A stretch of DNA of 64,000 bases, from positions 27,673,268 through 27,737,267 of the forward strand of contig NC_080074.1 in NCBI RefSeq assembly GCF_949987535.1, in the 5' to 3' direction. Of the stretch, positions 1 to 11,066 are shown piece after piece. The translations under genes and the position numbers were made by a program. The notes under the pieces are model-generated. The model was not told the origin of the DNA, did not search any database, and worked only from the letters and a program-made list of their open reading frames with translations. The stretch comes from Balaenoptera acutorostrata. Its lineage: Eukaryota; Chordata; Mammalia; Artiodactyla; Balaenopteridae. The first letter of the stretch is position 1. Each line of letters starts with the position of its first letter.

Positions 1-1553
1 AGCGGCTGCCCGGCCCGGGAGCCAGATGCAGCTGAAGCTGCGGGCAGCGCAGCGCCCACTCGCCGCCCTCTCACCCCGCGGACAGGAAAGACGCCGGGCA
101 CTTTCTCCGGCTAAGGTCCGAGCCCGAGTGCCGACCCCCAAACGGCCGCGGAAAATAGCAAAAATTCCAGCGCCCTAAGAGTCTATTTCCAGAGTCCTTC
201 TAGCGCTCTAACCTCCCCTAGGCCTCTGAGTCCCTCGAGAACCACTTTTCTTTCGCATTCCAAGGATCCAAGTCCGTAGGGGCATTCTCCCCGCGGTTCC
301 CTGAGCTGGGGCGCGGACGGTAGCGATTGCTTCCCAGCCTCGCTAGCACAACCGCATCCTTGTCTTTGGGGAGGCGCCCCCTTCTCGCACGCATTGCGGC
401 CGGTCCGCTCCCTACCTGTGTCACTAAGTTCCCGCAGGGCCTTCGCCAGACGCGCCGCCTCCGGGGACGGCTCCTCCGCCGACCCCGAGGTCCCCCAATG
501 GCTCTGCGTCCCTTCCGCGCCATTCCCGGAGGGCTCGAGGCACCGCAGGGTCATGGGAGAAGGGTCACCGCGGCAAAGACAGGTGGCCGCCCGAGCTGGG
601 GTCAGAGAGGGGCACGCGTCCTTCTTAGAAGTCAGTGGGAACCCCAAAACGAGTCCCTGAGGGGTCCGCGAAATGGAAATGGAGAGGGAGGTAATGGGGA
701 GCCGCTGGTTCTTCCTCCCCGGGTCCCGGTGCACGGATGGCAAAATCCCCCGCAGGCGCGGTCACGCACAGTTTGCCTGCAAAGAGAAAGTGGAGGGTTG
801 GGTCAGTCGGAACTGGACCCCTGCGGCCGGGGCGTGGGTGGAGGGACAGAGACGTGGAAAATCCCGGGAATCCTCCGCGTCTGCGCTCCTGCCCCATTTA
901 ACCCCGAGCATCCAGTTACTGCCCTGGCCCGTTCTAGAGAAAGAAGGATAAAGAGAGAGCAGGGATCCAAGACGCAAGAGTTGGGGCGGGGGACAGGATG
1001 AGGGTGGCGAACCGGCTTCTTTCCCGCCCAGGGCTGCTGGCTGAAATCGCAGACTAGGAGATGAGAAGAGCAAAGAGTCACCTGCGGGTACGGTGGTAAA
1101 CAGGCCTCAGTCAAGGACAAGAAAAAAAATGTAAAAAGGAAAGAACGGGAGAGGTCCCCACTTGGCATTCCTATCTCACACTCCGCACAGCCCGGGGAGC
1201 CCCAGGAGGAAGCAACCCGCACAAACCTAGTTCCCGACCCTACAGCGCCGCGGGGCTTCCCGGGCAGAGCCGGCAGCCCGGGACGCGGAGGTGCGGGAGC
1301 TGCCGCAGCCCTGCAGGAGAGGTTGCCTCGCTCCCCTCCCCCCGCTTCCCGGAGCTCGCTTGGGGCAGGGGTTGGGGGCGCCGTGGCGGCCGCTCCCGAG
1401 GCCGGGCGGCTGAGGCTGCTGTTGCCGCCGCGAGCGCTGTCGAGGAATCTGCCCGAGCGCGCAGCCCGCGCGGGGGCTCCGAGCCCTGACCCGAGCAGGG
1501 GGCCGAGCAGGCGGCAGAGAGCGCTGCGGGACGTGCTAGACAACCAACGCTGA

Positions 1554-1568
1554 GCCCTTACCTCGGCC
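1554..1568 (-). other. Candidate 5' splice site (GAG|GTAAGG)
   Basis: On the minus strand CCGAG|GTAAGGGC is a strong donor with the last exon base at 1,562. An ATG at 1,616-1,614 opens a short Gly/Arg-rich frame into it. This is the best of the three donors by similarity to the consensus. It could equally end a non-coding first exon. Confidence 0.4.
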
Positions 1569-1950
1569 TCGGCCGCCGCTGCCGCCTCCGCACCAGGCAG
1601 CCTCCCCAGCAGGCATGGGGCGGGGGAGCCGGGAGGGGCCCGGGAGGAGGGGTGTCTGCCCGAGTTTCCCCTGTTGACTTTTAATTTGGGAACGAGATGC
1701 CTGGGGATGTGACGAGCCCTGGGCTTAGCGGCGGGGGCGGCCGGAGTTCTCTGCACAGAGGGCAAACGTGAACCCCGGGGACCATCGCCTCGATTCGCCG
1801 GGCTCTAACACCCCCTCCGGGCTCAGACACCCCCGACCCGGGGCAGCTGCTGGGCTCCCTCCGGCTGCAACCAAGGAGATGAGAAGGAGAGAGGGAGGGA
1901 GGAAAGAGGGCGGGAGGCAGGCGGGTGGGGAGGAGCGGGAGATCAGCTTA

Positions 1951-1969
1951 TTAGGAGGATTATTAATCT
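1951..1969. promoter_or_regulatory. Paired K50-homeodomain type motifs
   Basis: GGATTA (1,957-1,962) is followed directly by TTAATCT (1,963-1,969), giving everted OTX/PITX-type TAATC cores in an A+T-rich patch inside the CpG island. The motifs are seen directly; factor binding is inference. Confidence 0.3.
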
Positions 1970-2198
1970 GGATGGCAGTTTAGGGGAGGAAAAACAAAAA
2001 CAAAAACTCTAGAGACTTCCAGACGCCGGGAAAGAACCGGAGAAAGCAGGCAGTAGCTCCCAGCCTCGGGGCAGAGCCGCAGCTCGGGCTCTCTAGCCCA
2101 GAGGCTCCAAACTGCGGAAGCCAAGGCTGCCCCGCGCTCTCGGCCGCGCCCCAGTGCCCTCCCCAGCCCTCCTAGGGGCGGAGCCTTTGGGCTCCCCG

Positions 2199-2214
2199 GC
2201 CCGATACCTGCCGC
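2199..2214 (-). other. Candidate 5' splice site (CAG|GTATCG)
   Basis: On the minus strand GCGGCAG|GTATCGG would end an exon at 2,208. A minus-strand frame from an ATG at 2,344 is open across it (MSLLARRHW...), but I do not recognise the peptide. It may be an alternative first exon of the same CpG-island gene. Confidence 0.3.
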
Positions 2215-2499
2215 GGGCCCCTGCCCGAGCTCCTCCGGCGCCCCAGCTGTAGGCGACGGGGATCCTGAGGCTGTGCGCCCGGGACCCCGGCGCGCACTGT
2301 CCGCGGCCCGCGCAGTGCCAGTGGCGGCGGGCGAGAAGGCTCATGCTTCAAGGGAAGCCCAAGGCCCGCGAGCCGCGGCGGCGGCGAGACTAGACAAGAG
2401 TTAAATGTCTGTCCCCGGAGCGCTGTGTGCGCGCGACTTCCCAGACCTACGCGCCTCCCTCGCTCCCCGCCTCTCTCCCTAGTCCGCGCTCCCCGCGCG

Positions 2500-2508
2500 C
2501 CCCGCCCC
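2500..2508. promoter_or_regulatory. GC box (SP/KLF type)
   Basis: CCCCGCCCC lies about 20 bases to the left of the STAT-like palindromes. It is a typical CpG-island promoter element with little specificity of its own. Confidence 0.45.
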
Positions 2509-2526
2509 GCGGCTGCGGAGGCCGCT

Positions 2527-2546
2527 TTCCAGGAACTTTCCAGGAA
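2527..2546. promoter_or_regulatory. Tandem STAT-type GAS palindromes
   Basis: TTCCAGGAA occurs at 2,527-2,535 and again at 2,538-2,546. The centres are 11 bp apart, about one helical turn. Each fits the STAT consensus TTCYNRGAA. Paired GAS sites are known to bind STAT dimers cooperatively at some cytokine-response genes; use here is inferred. Confidence 0.4.
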
Positions 2547-2552
2547 TCCACC

Positions 2553-2560
2553 TCACGTGA
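2553..2560. promoter_or_regulatory. TCACGTGA E-box (USF/TFE/CLEAR type)
   Basis: This is a palindromic CACGTG core with T/A flanks, the form preferred by USF and the MiT/TFE factors. It sits 7 bp from the second STAT-like palindrome and 45 bp from the GC box, so the cluster may be the core of the proximal promoter. Confidence 0.45.
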
Positions 2561-3214
2561 CCGCGGCCCCCGCTACTGCTTTAAAGAGACTCCGGTGCTA
2601 ATGCGCAGGCTTCAGGGGAGACGGGCTCAGAGCGTTCGGGTGCCGGCCAGGGCGGGGTGGATGCCTGGGAATCCGCCCTCCTCTGACCCCACGCCCCGGA
2701 GTTCTCGGAGACGCGCAGGAGAAGCACCAGGCCATCACCGTCCCGGTTTCGGCGGCTGGAGCTTGCGCCCAACCCATGCAAGCTGTGCGCCGGAGTCGAG
2801 CGGTTAGCAGACGTTCTCGCCCCTCGGCCCGCCGCGGCTGGTTGTCTTTTCCATCCCCTCTGCGCCTTCTCCAGGCGACTTTCCAGGCCGCACATTTTGG
2901 GGGTGGGGGTGGCTGGAGAGACTAGAGGTCCTCGGAAACGGCCCCTCCCGCTCTAAGACACATTAATGGAGTGGGAGAGCTCCCTCTTCAGCACTCCCGC
3001 GCCCACGCCCGAGACCCGGAGGGAGCGGGCTGATGGCGGTCCTCTCGGGTCCGGTCCTAGAAGGCTGCCAGCGGGCGGAGAGCGGCGCCCGGCCGCTCTG
3101 TCTCCTCCCCGTGGCGGTCTTGCTCGCTGTCTCCCGCACCGGCCCAGCCCAGCTCCTCCGTCCCTTCCTCCTCCTCGCCGCTCCACTGTCTCCTTCCGGC
3201 CACCTGGCGGCTCT

Positions 3215-3230
3215 CCGGCTCACCTGCGCC
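3215..3230 (-). other. Candidate 5' splice site (CAG|GTGAGC)
   Basis: Read on the minus strand the sequence is GGCGCAG|GTGAGCC, a near-perfect donor, with the last exon base at 3,224. The upstream minus-strand frame is open from an ATG at 3,340 to the donor. It could be the end of a first exon, or a chance match in GC-rich DNA. Confidence 0.4.
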
Positions 3231-3469
3231 GATCGCGGAGGGGGCGCCCAGACCCGCGCGCCCTGGTGGTCCTGGCCGGCCCGCCTCGGTGTCCGCAGGC
3301 CGAGAGCGCTCGACTCTGCGATTTCCCGCAGAGCTTGCACCCGGGGCCCGGGAATGCGGAAAGATCCCGGCTCTTCTTCCCTGCCCAGGGACCCTCACCT
3401 CCTCCCACCTGGTTGAAGGCCACCTGGCCTCAGTTGAAACTCATCTCCTTCTCTGCACGTCCGCCCCCG

Positions 3470-3501
3470 AAATGTGACCTACTTTAAATGTGACCTACTT
3501 T
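3470..3501 (-). promoter_or_regulatory. Two tandem ROR/REV-ERB-type elements
   Basis: A 16-bp unit is perfectly duplicated (3,470-3,485 and 3,486-3,501). Each unit contains AAAGTAGGTCA on the minus strand, an exact match to the RORE consensus WAWNTRGGTCA. The pair lies on the edge of the CpG island. Confidence 0.45.
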
Positions 3502-3779
3502 TTAAGAACCATTAACACTCATGGGAAAACCGGATCCAAAATTTCGATAACCATTTTTCTTTGAAATACTATTCTATTGCATCACTATTCAAAAGCTTGA
3601 AAGGTCAATGGCCACTTTTAGTTGAAGCGTTGGCTATAGGGAAGTTGGGCGAGGAAAGGGGAGGGGGCGTAGGGGAAGGCGCGGCTCACAAACCTTGCCT
3701 GGTGCACCCCCCTGCTGGCTCTTCGAGGAAGCATAAACCAGCTCCTACCTTCAGGCCGGGAGTCCTGGACAAACGGTTT

Positions 3780-4060
3780 TTCTCAATAATTTTCCTGCTT
3801 TTGAGTAAATAATTATGCAAATGATAGGCAGATTAGCTGGAGAGGAAGGGGGGGGGTTGCATTTCCCAGCTAACAAAGGATTTTGTCGACGATGGAGTCG
3901 CGTGCACTGAATCATGTTTTGTTTCTTAGAGTCTGATCTGGAGGGCAGAGCTAATTGAATCCTAGTTAAAACCCTCTATAATGGAGATGAATAATTTTGC
4001 ACAAGTCGCTTATCGTCCTTGGACCCTAGACCTTTTCTATAAAATTAAGGGACTGGACTC
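3780..4060. promoter_or_regulatory. Candidate distal enhancer (POU/homeodomain motif cluster)
   Basis: Just outside the CpG island is a non-repeat stretch dense in TAAT cores. It has a perfect octamer ATGCAAAT at 3,815-3,822, a GCTAATTGAAT segment near 3,950, and several retained CpGs around 3,888-3,902. The composition resembles vertebrate conserved non-coding elements. Conservation cannot be tested from one sequence. Confidence 0.3.
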
Positions 4061-5064
4061 TGGTTCTGGGTGAGGGACTGATATGAATGAAAAAATAAGA
4101 TTCCATGTGGAGTTTGTGTCTAGTCTGAGGCCCAGAACCTTTAGGAGCCACTACATCTACTAGGGTTCATTATGCTCTAAATGATTCCATTTGACCTCTC
4201 CTTCCTTGGTAGAGCATCCCAGAGGAAGGGTGTACTCACTTTTCTGTAGTTTAAAGATATTTTTAAAATTTTACAAAGATAAAATAATTTCTATTTAATT
4301 GTCAGTTGAAATGGATCTGCCAGCAGCACTTCTTAACGTGCTTTCCTGTTGCCTCCTAAGGACCTTTGCACACACCCTCCCCACTTCCTGGAATGCCCCT
4401 CCCCAGACTGGGTGCATGGCAGACTCTCCTCACTCAGGGCCCGGCTCAAAGTCACATCCACAGAGAGTCACCGTCCACAAAGATTGCAGTAAACACAATG
4501 CCAGCTGTAGGGGCACCAAGCTTTGTACCAAAGTAGGATTTTTAACTTTTGTTTCTGAAAGGTCTCAGCAATGCCCGGCATTTTATTGGCCTCAGGAAGC
4601 ACATATGGGAGCCACTTAGGAAAATATTTATGAGATCATGTTAAGTGAAAAAAAGTACAATATGAAATTGTATCCATGCTATGATTTTGACATTATAAAA
4701 GTATGTACAGGTGGGCAAAAACAGAACGTGAAGAAATAAAAGCAGCTGTTTTTAGGGTGGCAGGATGTGGGTGCATTTTTCAATTTGACTTTCCTTAATA
4801 CTGTTCTAGTATTTCTGATACAGCCATCAGTTTCCCAAAATTGCATGCAGGTGTCTTCACTTACTCTCAGGGGGTAGAGTGTAGTTTGTAGAGCTGATGG
4901 ACTGCCCTCCTGAACCCCAGACCTGCCACCCGGCATTACCCTTTGGATGTCTAATCGGTATCTCCCATTTAATAGGTCCCAAAATGGGGCCTGGATAACC
5001 CTTACCCCCCACCCTTAAAAATAAAATAAAAACAAAGCTATCCCTCCTGCACCGTTCCCCATCT
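4061..5064. other. Non-coding DNA with one L2 fragment
   Basis: I see no exon or RNA gene. Bases 4,355-4,475 carry a sense-strand L2 3'-region fragment (CCTTTGCACA... then CCTGGAATGCCCC). The rest is unassigned. Confidence 0.45.
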
Positions 5065-5935
5065 CTGAAAATGTCAATTCCAGTCTTCAGTTGCTCAGGC
5101 CAGCCAACAGCCTTAGAGCCATCTTTGACTGCTCTTTTTCACACACCCCACATCTCACCTGTCAGCTAACCCTCTGACTCTGATTTCACAGTAAACCCAG
5201 AGTGGAAGCACTTGCCGCATCTCCACTGCACACTAGTCCAGGCCACCTCCATTTCTACCCAGCTTACTGCTGCAGCCTCCCTCTTGGCCTCCTTGCTCCC
5301 CAATAGGCTATTTCTGACAGAGCAGTGAGAGAGATCCTGTTTAAACTAAGTCCTTTCACGTCCCTCCTCTGCTCTAACCCAAGTGGCTGCATTGCACCAG
5401 AGTAAAAGACGAAACACTAACAGCCACTTGCAAGACCCTAGAAGATCTGGTACCTCTGATCTCATCCCCTCCTGTTCTGTTCCTTGGTCACAGTGCTCAC
5501 GTCACAGTGGACTTCTTGCTATTGGTAGAGCATGCTGCCGTTGCTCCTTCCTCAGGGCCTTTGTCTTTGCTGTTTCCTCTACCTATCATGCTCTTCCTCC
5601 AGATAATCTGCATGGTTCACTCCCTCACTTCCTCAGATCTTTATTCAGTGTCACCTTCTTAGTGAGACTTGACTATTCAGAATCCACCCCTCCCCCCCCA
5701 CTTCTCTTTCCTCCATGCCATAGTTTTTTCCCTTACACTGATCACTATCTAACCTAGTTTATGTTTTATCCATTGCTCCAGTTTCCTATCTTTCTCCCCC
5801 ACAAGAATGTAAGTTTCATGAGGACATATATCTGTATTTGTATCTACATTGTTTACAGCTATATATCTCAGCACCTTGAATAGTTCCCAACATGTAGTAG
5901 GCACTCCACATGACTGTAGAATGAATGAATTGATG
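5065..5935 (+). repeat. L2 LINE fragment
   Basis: The block follows the L2 3' half in order: the ORF C-terminal region, the segment with TCAGGGCCTTTG near 5,554, CACTCCCTCACTTCCT near 5,616, AGAATGTAAG near 5,804, and the GTAGTAGGCACTC...AATGAATGAA end near 5,900. It is an old, diverged, non-coding copy. Confidence 0.7.
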
Positions 5936-5944
5936 CTCCATCAG

Positions 5945-6140
5945 AATGGCTTTGAAGTTAAACTGCCCAGGCATGAATCCTCACTCTGCCACTGCGGGCT
6001 GCATATGTAATCTTTGGCAAATTATTTAGCCTCTTATGGAGATAATAATTAAACACATAGAGCTGTTGTGAGAATTACATGAGATAATCTATAAAAAGTG
6101 CTTTGGCACTTAGCAAATAATAAAGATTAGCTATTATGTC
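5945..6140 (+). repeat. MIR SINE
   Basis: MIR landmarks appear in order: CACTCTGCCACT, CTTTGGCAAATTATTTAGCCTC, TTGTTGTGAGAATTACATGA and a final AGCTATTAT-like end. It directly follows the L2 end. Confidence 0.7.
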
Positions 6141-6144
6141 AACT

Positions 6145-8449
6145 CTCATTCTTTTACTCTCAGTGAGTTTGGATTTTTCTCCCTAGGGGTAAGATTATCT
6201 TATTTTTGCCTATATGAAACCCAACAGTCACTCTCTGGTCACTGCCCAAGAACTTCCCGTTAGTTGATTCCCTGGAGTTCACCTTCAGCTTTAAATGTAT
6301 AGGGTAAAATAGTGATTCTGTTTGTTCCTAGATTTTCAGGAGTACATCTGTTCTGTTCAGCACGGCAGGTGCATGGCTGCAGTGGTGAACTTTCATTCTA
6401 CTTGGGGAGGGAAGGGAGAGGGATTTTCACAAAGCTGGAGAGCGTCTTCTGTTGCCCGCGTGGAGGAATTGCCAAGGCTTGAAAATCTCGATGTACCAAA
6501 CCGGAACTGCACCTTCTTGGTTTTGCAATGCAGATGTTCTGATACTGGAATTGATGAGCAATCTGCACTGAGCTTCTGCTGAGTTGCAGAGAGAGCTTTT
6601 TGGGTTTTGTTTGGGGGCCGAGGGAATGACCGTTGGCTGTTGTGTCTGAAGTGCCTGTGGGTAGAAGGTACCCTTTTAAGTGGCCACCATCCCTTCCTTT
6701 TAGAGTTTGCCATTTCACTACCACCACCACCACACACACATACACACACACACACACACACACTCACACTCAGCACCTTCAAAGCTCCTTGTGATTCTGG
6801 AACCCACTCTTCTGGAGAGCATATGACCTAGGCTAGCCAATAGGAGTACCCCATGCCCCTGGACACAGGGGTTTTGTCCAGTATCACAGCCCAAGCAGAT
6901 TATTTTTTTTAGAACTTGATGTAAGTGCCTCCCCTTCTGTGATGATGAGCAGTAATGACCATGCAAGCCAACTTTTCCACCACTTGGAGAGAGTCTGTCA
7001 AAGAACAAAGGCAACAGAGAAGAAAGCAGAGCTCAGGTTTGAGTGAGAGGGAGAGATTCCTGAGCACTTGAATCCAACATGCCCGAAGCTGCACTGCCCT
7101 TCAGCTTCTCAGATACAGGAATGAAAGAGTTTATTTTTTCCCCACAGGGTTTGATTTGGGTTTCTGTAACTTGTAATCAAAGATACTCTCATGGGGTGTA
7201 GTGGGTTGGGTGTGGAGGGATGTATGGGAGGGAGTGGAGTGGAGAATTGAGAAGACAAAGACGAGAGCTACCTTTCACAGTAATGAGCGTCTCTTAAACT
7301 TCATCTGGTGCTTCTCAGTACAAATTCCCTTTACAATGTCCTGCTTGCTCCACCCCTATAGTGGAGGACACTCACTGGGGGACAGAGGAAGAGGAGCAGA
7401 TCCTGCTGGCTTCTGTGCTCTGGGTCAGGGATGGGGGGAGGGAGAAGCCAGGCAGATGGCCGTCCCCTAGACTTCTGGGACCCTGGGACATGGTTGATGG
7501 CTGTGTCCTTGGTCTTTCTACCCACAGAAGTGGAAGGGAATCATGTTCTAGGACAGTAGTTGTCAATGTTAAGTCACAGATCTCTCAGAAATTCTGGTAA
7601 AATCTATAGATCAGAGTTCAACAAACCACCTGCGTATGGGCCATATTTGACCCTGAGTGTTATGGGTGGTCTACCAGGGTTCTAAAAAAAAAAATGTGAA
7701 CCAAATAAAAACTCTGGAGATTTCAACTCCAAAGAGATCCAGATTTTTGCTTTCTCTTAACCAGTCCTAAGATCTGTCCACACTGGGTCCCATTCCCTCA
7801 AGGCAATGAGCAGCAGAAGCAGAGTAGTGGCTGCCGCCTTTGGAAGGTACATACCCTCCCATTCTCCACAACCCTCAGCATCCTCTATGGATCCCCAGCA
7901 CCGAACATTACTCGCCATTGGTCATCACCCTTACATTGTTGGTTTTCTTATGGTGAAGAAGTATTTCTCTGGCCCTAAGTCTCTACCAGAGTGAGGAAAT
8001 TAAAAATAGAACCAAAAGATTGAATATTTCAAGACAAATGGGAGAGAGCTTATTTCTCTGTGGAAGTGAAGAATATTCCTCTGTTTAATAGGCAAACAAA
8101 GTGTGGCTGGGTTCTCACATTGGCCTATTTCATTCTTCTATATTCCTACCTGGTCCTGCAGGCATTTGCAGACAGGTTCCATCTAAGACTTTATCTGCAG
8201 AAAAATGTTCAGGAGGGAGGCACAGATTGGGGAGGGGGTTAATTGACCTTATGAAGCCTGACTGTGAGCCCCCAGGGGCCTGTTGACCTCAGGTGAGAAC
8301 CCTTGTCCTAGGCAGTGGATAGTCTTCAATAGAGCACTCCTGAGAGATAAAGGTCTGGTTTCAGCACTGTACGGGGCGCTCTTGATTGGAATTGGTCTAT
8401 ATAGTCAGAGGATCACCAATCATAACACTCTGGTGCTGGAAAGGACAGT
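6145..8449. other. Non-coding DNA, mostly unassigned
   Basis: No convincing exon. 6,340-6,600 is unique sequence of unknown role with several retained CpGs. Apart from the (CA)n tract near 6,720 nothing was recognised. Confidence 0.4.
6720..6770. repeat. (CCA)n/(CA)n microsatellite
   Basis: Four CCA units are followed by an interrupted CA run ending in CACTCACACTC. Reading frames across it give only artefactual Thr-His or Cys-Val repeats. Confidence 0.9.
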
Positions 8450-8870
8450 TTCACTAGTGCAGAAGAATTTTCTTCATCTCCTTTCTCCTTCCCCACGCTG
8501 TTCTAAACTTCTGGTCACCTTGTTTCTCAAACACACCAAGCCTGCCTCAGGATCTTTGTACTTATTCTCTCTGAAATACTCTTTCTCCAATATTCTCATG
8601 GCATCGCTCTCTCACTTTGTTCAGGTCTTTGCTCAGAGAGACCTTCCTTTTTTTTTTATCAGTGATTATTTCTTTCCCCTGCTTTATTTTCCATCCCAGC
8701 ATTTATCATTACCTGACGTTATCAGTATTTTTCACTTGATATTTGTTTAATGTTTCTCTCCCACTGGAAATATAAGGGGAACTTTGTTTTATTCACTACT
8801 GTATGTCCAATGCCTGAAATAGCTCCTGGTCCATAGTAGATGCCCAATATAAAGTTGCTGAATGAATCAA
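8450..8870 (+). repeat. L2 LINE fragment
   Basis: The L2 3' part includes CAGGATCTTTGTACTT near 8,550, CTCACTTTGTTCAGG near 8,611, a TTTATCATTACCTGAC segment near 8,702, and a degenerate CATAGTAGATGCCCAATA...TGAATGAAT end near 8,860. Confidence 0.65.
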
Positions 8871-10834
8871 TTAAACAAATGCATCTACAAGTAGGGAAAT
8901 TGAAACACTTTCACTACCTCCTTTCTGGACTGGCTCCCTTTAATTTTTTCATCTTCCCTTGCTTACATGTGCTTCTCAGCTTAGTCTTTGGCTTAGCCTA
9001 CAGACTCTGATCTGCTACCAAGAAGAGCTTGGGCTTTCCTGGAGTTTCTCTTTAATTTCCATGAGCCTGACTTCACATCTATAGTACCTAGTAGCTAGTA
9101 TGTGAGAGACTCAGCCACTCAACAAATGTTCATGAGGGCTTAAAATGTTCTAGGCCTTGTGGACAAATGTAACTCAGCCCTCTCTTAGTGAGAGACATCA
9201 CCAGGAAATCATTTTAGCAAAGAGTGAAAAGTTGTGGAGGAATTAAGAGTGGTTTTGCAAACAGCTGGGGAGCACCAGTACAACCACCTTGGGAAGTCCA
9301 GAAAGGCTTCCTGGAAGAAGGGACCTTAATCAAGACCCTTAACTTCTTTGGATTCTTGTTTTCTCATGGAAAATCTGGATTTGATGAGCTGTTATGTTTT
9401 CTTCTCATTCAAATCACCTTCCAAGCTCTGTTCCACAACCTCCCAAAGAGCAATTGATGGTGTTATTAGACCTAAGCTGGGGCAGCTTCTAGGTATGTTT
9501 GATTTTCCAGAGGAGTTCACAAAGGTCAAGGCCTGGTATGATGATGTGGTAAGCAGAACAGGCAGAAGAAATACCTATTAGTAAATAACAAACACCACTC
9601 CTGGCTTAGTCATGGAATTCTGAGAAGTAGCAGCACCCAGTGAACCAACCTGGAGATTGGCAATCATGGGTGAGACTAATTTTAACCAAAGGCATGTTAC
9701 AACCAGAGCTACAAAAGGCAAGCTCTAAACCATACAAGCAGTAGCCACCTCCTCAAGCCACAGGACAACCTCCATATACATCCCACGTGAAAAGCCCAGC
9801 TGATCACACATACAGGCCTTTTCTGCTTCCTAGCACATTAAATTATAATGATCATGCCCTGCCATAAAGGAAAGCAATATAATATCATCAGTTTGCCTTT
9901 ATATGATGGCTTTACTCTTTTTTCACCAATATATTATAGCATATATCTGACTTTACTCTTATGAAAACCCTTTGACGGTGGTAGGAAAACAAATATCTAC
10001 TTTACCTGTAAGTAAATTAAACCAAAGTAGATTAAGTAGGTTATTCTGTACTTGCAACCAAACTGTCCTTGGGAAAACAGTATGGGGTTTAGTATGAACA
10101 AAGAAAACATTTTAAATGGAAAAGTAACTTGTAGGGTAAGTTGCTTTTAAAATAGGTCATTCAAATCACTGAGTGCTATTCCAACAAATGTGGCTGTTAC
10201 ATTTTCAAAGGTTATTTACAATATTTAAACATAGGCTAGGGATAAGGAATTGAGGGGACAGTTGGGTTCTTTCTGTTTTGTTTTAAAATACTCCCAATCA
10301 GTAAATTATTACATTTCAGTATGTGCCATTAACTCCAAAATAAACACTAAGGTAAAGTCTTATTTCTTATAAAATGCCAAAAAAAACAAAAACAAAAACA
10401 AAAAACCTGTTTAGAAATAACTCTGCACACATCATGTTGTAAGTCCTGCTATTTTTCCCTTTGGTTTTTCCAGTGCTTGCTGGGAAGGAGATTTTTATTG
10501 CAACTTCCCTTGTTTTCTCCTGTTTTTAAAGCCAATACTTGAAAGAGATAAATTTGTCTGACAAAGTCATCAGGCAAATCCTTCCCTTTCATGACATAAA
10601 AATTTTTAGCCAAAGTCTACAATGCCTTCTACTCTGCCACAACCACCAAACTTCCCCTGCCACGTGTTCACTGTCAACCAGATTCATTTTATTGTGATCT
10701 GTTTATTGCAGCCATTAAATGAACAAAAATAAAGAGGCATAATAAATAAAGATGGTATGAATAAACAAATATCACTGATAGCAGCTGGGAAATCAGAAGG
10801 CTGTTATAATATGCCAACATCTCACACAAAGACC
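8871..10834. other. Non-coding DNA, unassigned
   Basis: No exon or RNA gene was found. A (CAAAAA)n-like run lies at 10,380-10,406. Short open frames at 9,224-9,581 match no protein I recognise. Confidence 0.4.
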
Positions 10835-10888
10835 ACCACAAGAGAATAAGACACCAGTTACCAAAGCCCACTCAAAAAGAAATGGATA

Positions 10889-11066
10889 GGGACTTCCCTG
10901 GTGGTCCAGTGGCTAAGACTCCATGCTCCCAATGCAGGGGACCCAGGTTCGATCCCTGGTCAGGGAACTAGATCCTGCATGCATGCCACAACTAAGATCC
11001 CTCATGCTGCAACTAAGACCTGGAGCAGCCAAATAAATAAATATTAAAAAAAAAAAAAAAGAAAAG
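10889..11066 (+). mobile_element. CHR-1-like tRNA SINE
   Basis: The short-type head GGGACTTCCCTGGTGGTCCA, a B-box GGTTCGATCCC and an A-rich tail are present. A 13-bp TSD AAAGAAATGGA(T/C)A flanks it at 10,876-10,888 and 11,067-11,079. It is inserted in old L1 ORF2 sequence. Confidence 0.85.

Larger units (their letters stand above)
1..3480. promoter_or_regulatory. CpG island, probable promoter and first-exon region
   Basis: The stretch is strongly G+C rich and full of CpG dinucleotides, then changes abruptly to ordinary A+T-rich DNA near 3,480. It holds GC boxes, an E-box and three consensus-like 5' splice sites on the minus strand, whereas I found no equally good donor on the plus strand. 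That favours a minus-strand gene starting here and continuing to the left of the window. No reading frame in it matched a protein I recognise, so the gene is not named. Long open frames here are expected by chance because stop codons are rare in GC-rich DNA. Confidence 0.8.

Noticed and set aside
803..1765. A 320-codon minus-strand open frame in the CpG island
   Set aside because: Stops are rare in such GC-rich DNA, the peptide is low-complexity in parts and not recognisable, and a good splice donor at 1,562 lies inside it.
6331..6583. Possible plus-strand exon after TTTGTTCCTAG
   Set aside because: The acceptor is weak, no donor follows in frame, and the peptide is unrecognised.
6393..7014. 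Cys-Val and Thr-His repeat frames
   Set aside because: They are translations of the (CA)n microsatellite near 6,720-6,770.
10889..10960. tRNA gene candidates at SINE heads
   Set aside because: The A- and B-box-like words belong to tRNA-derived SINEs; no complete cloverleaf with intact arms was evident.
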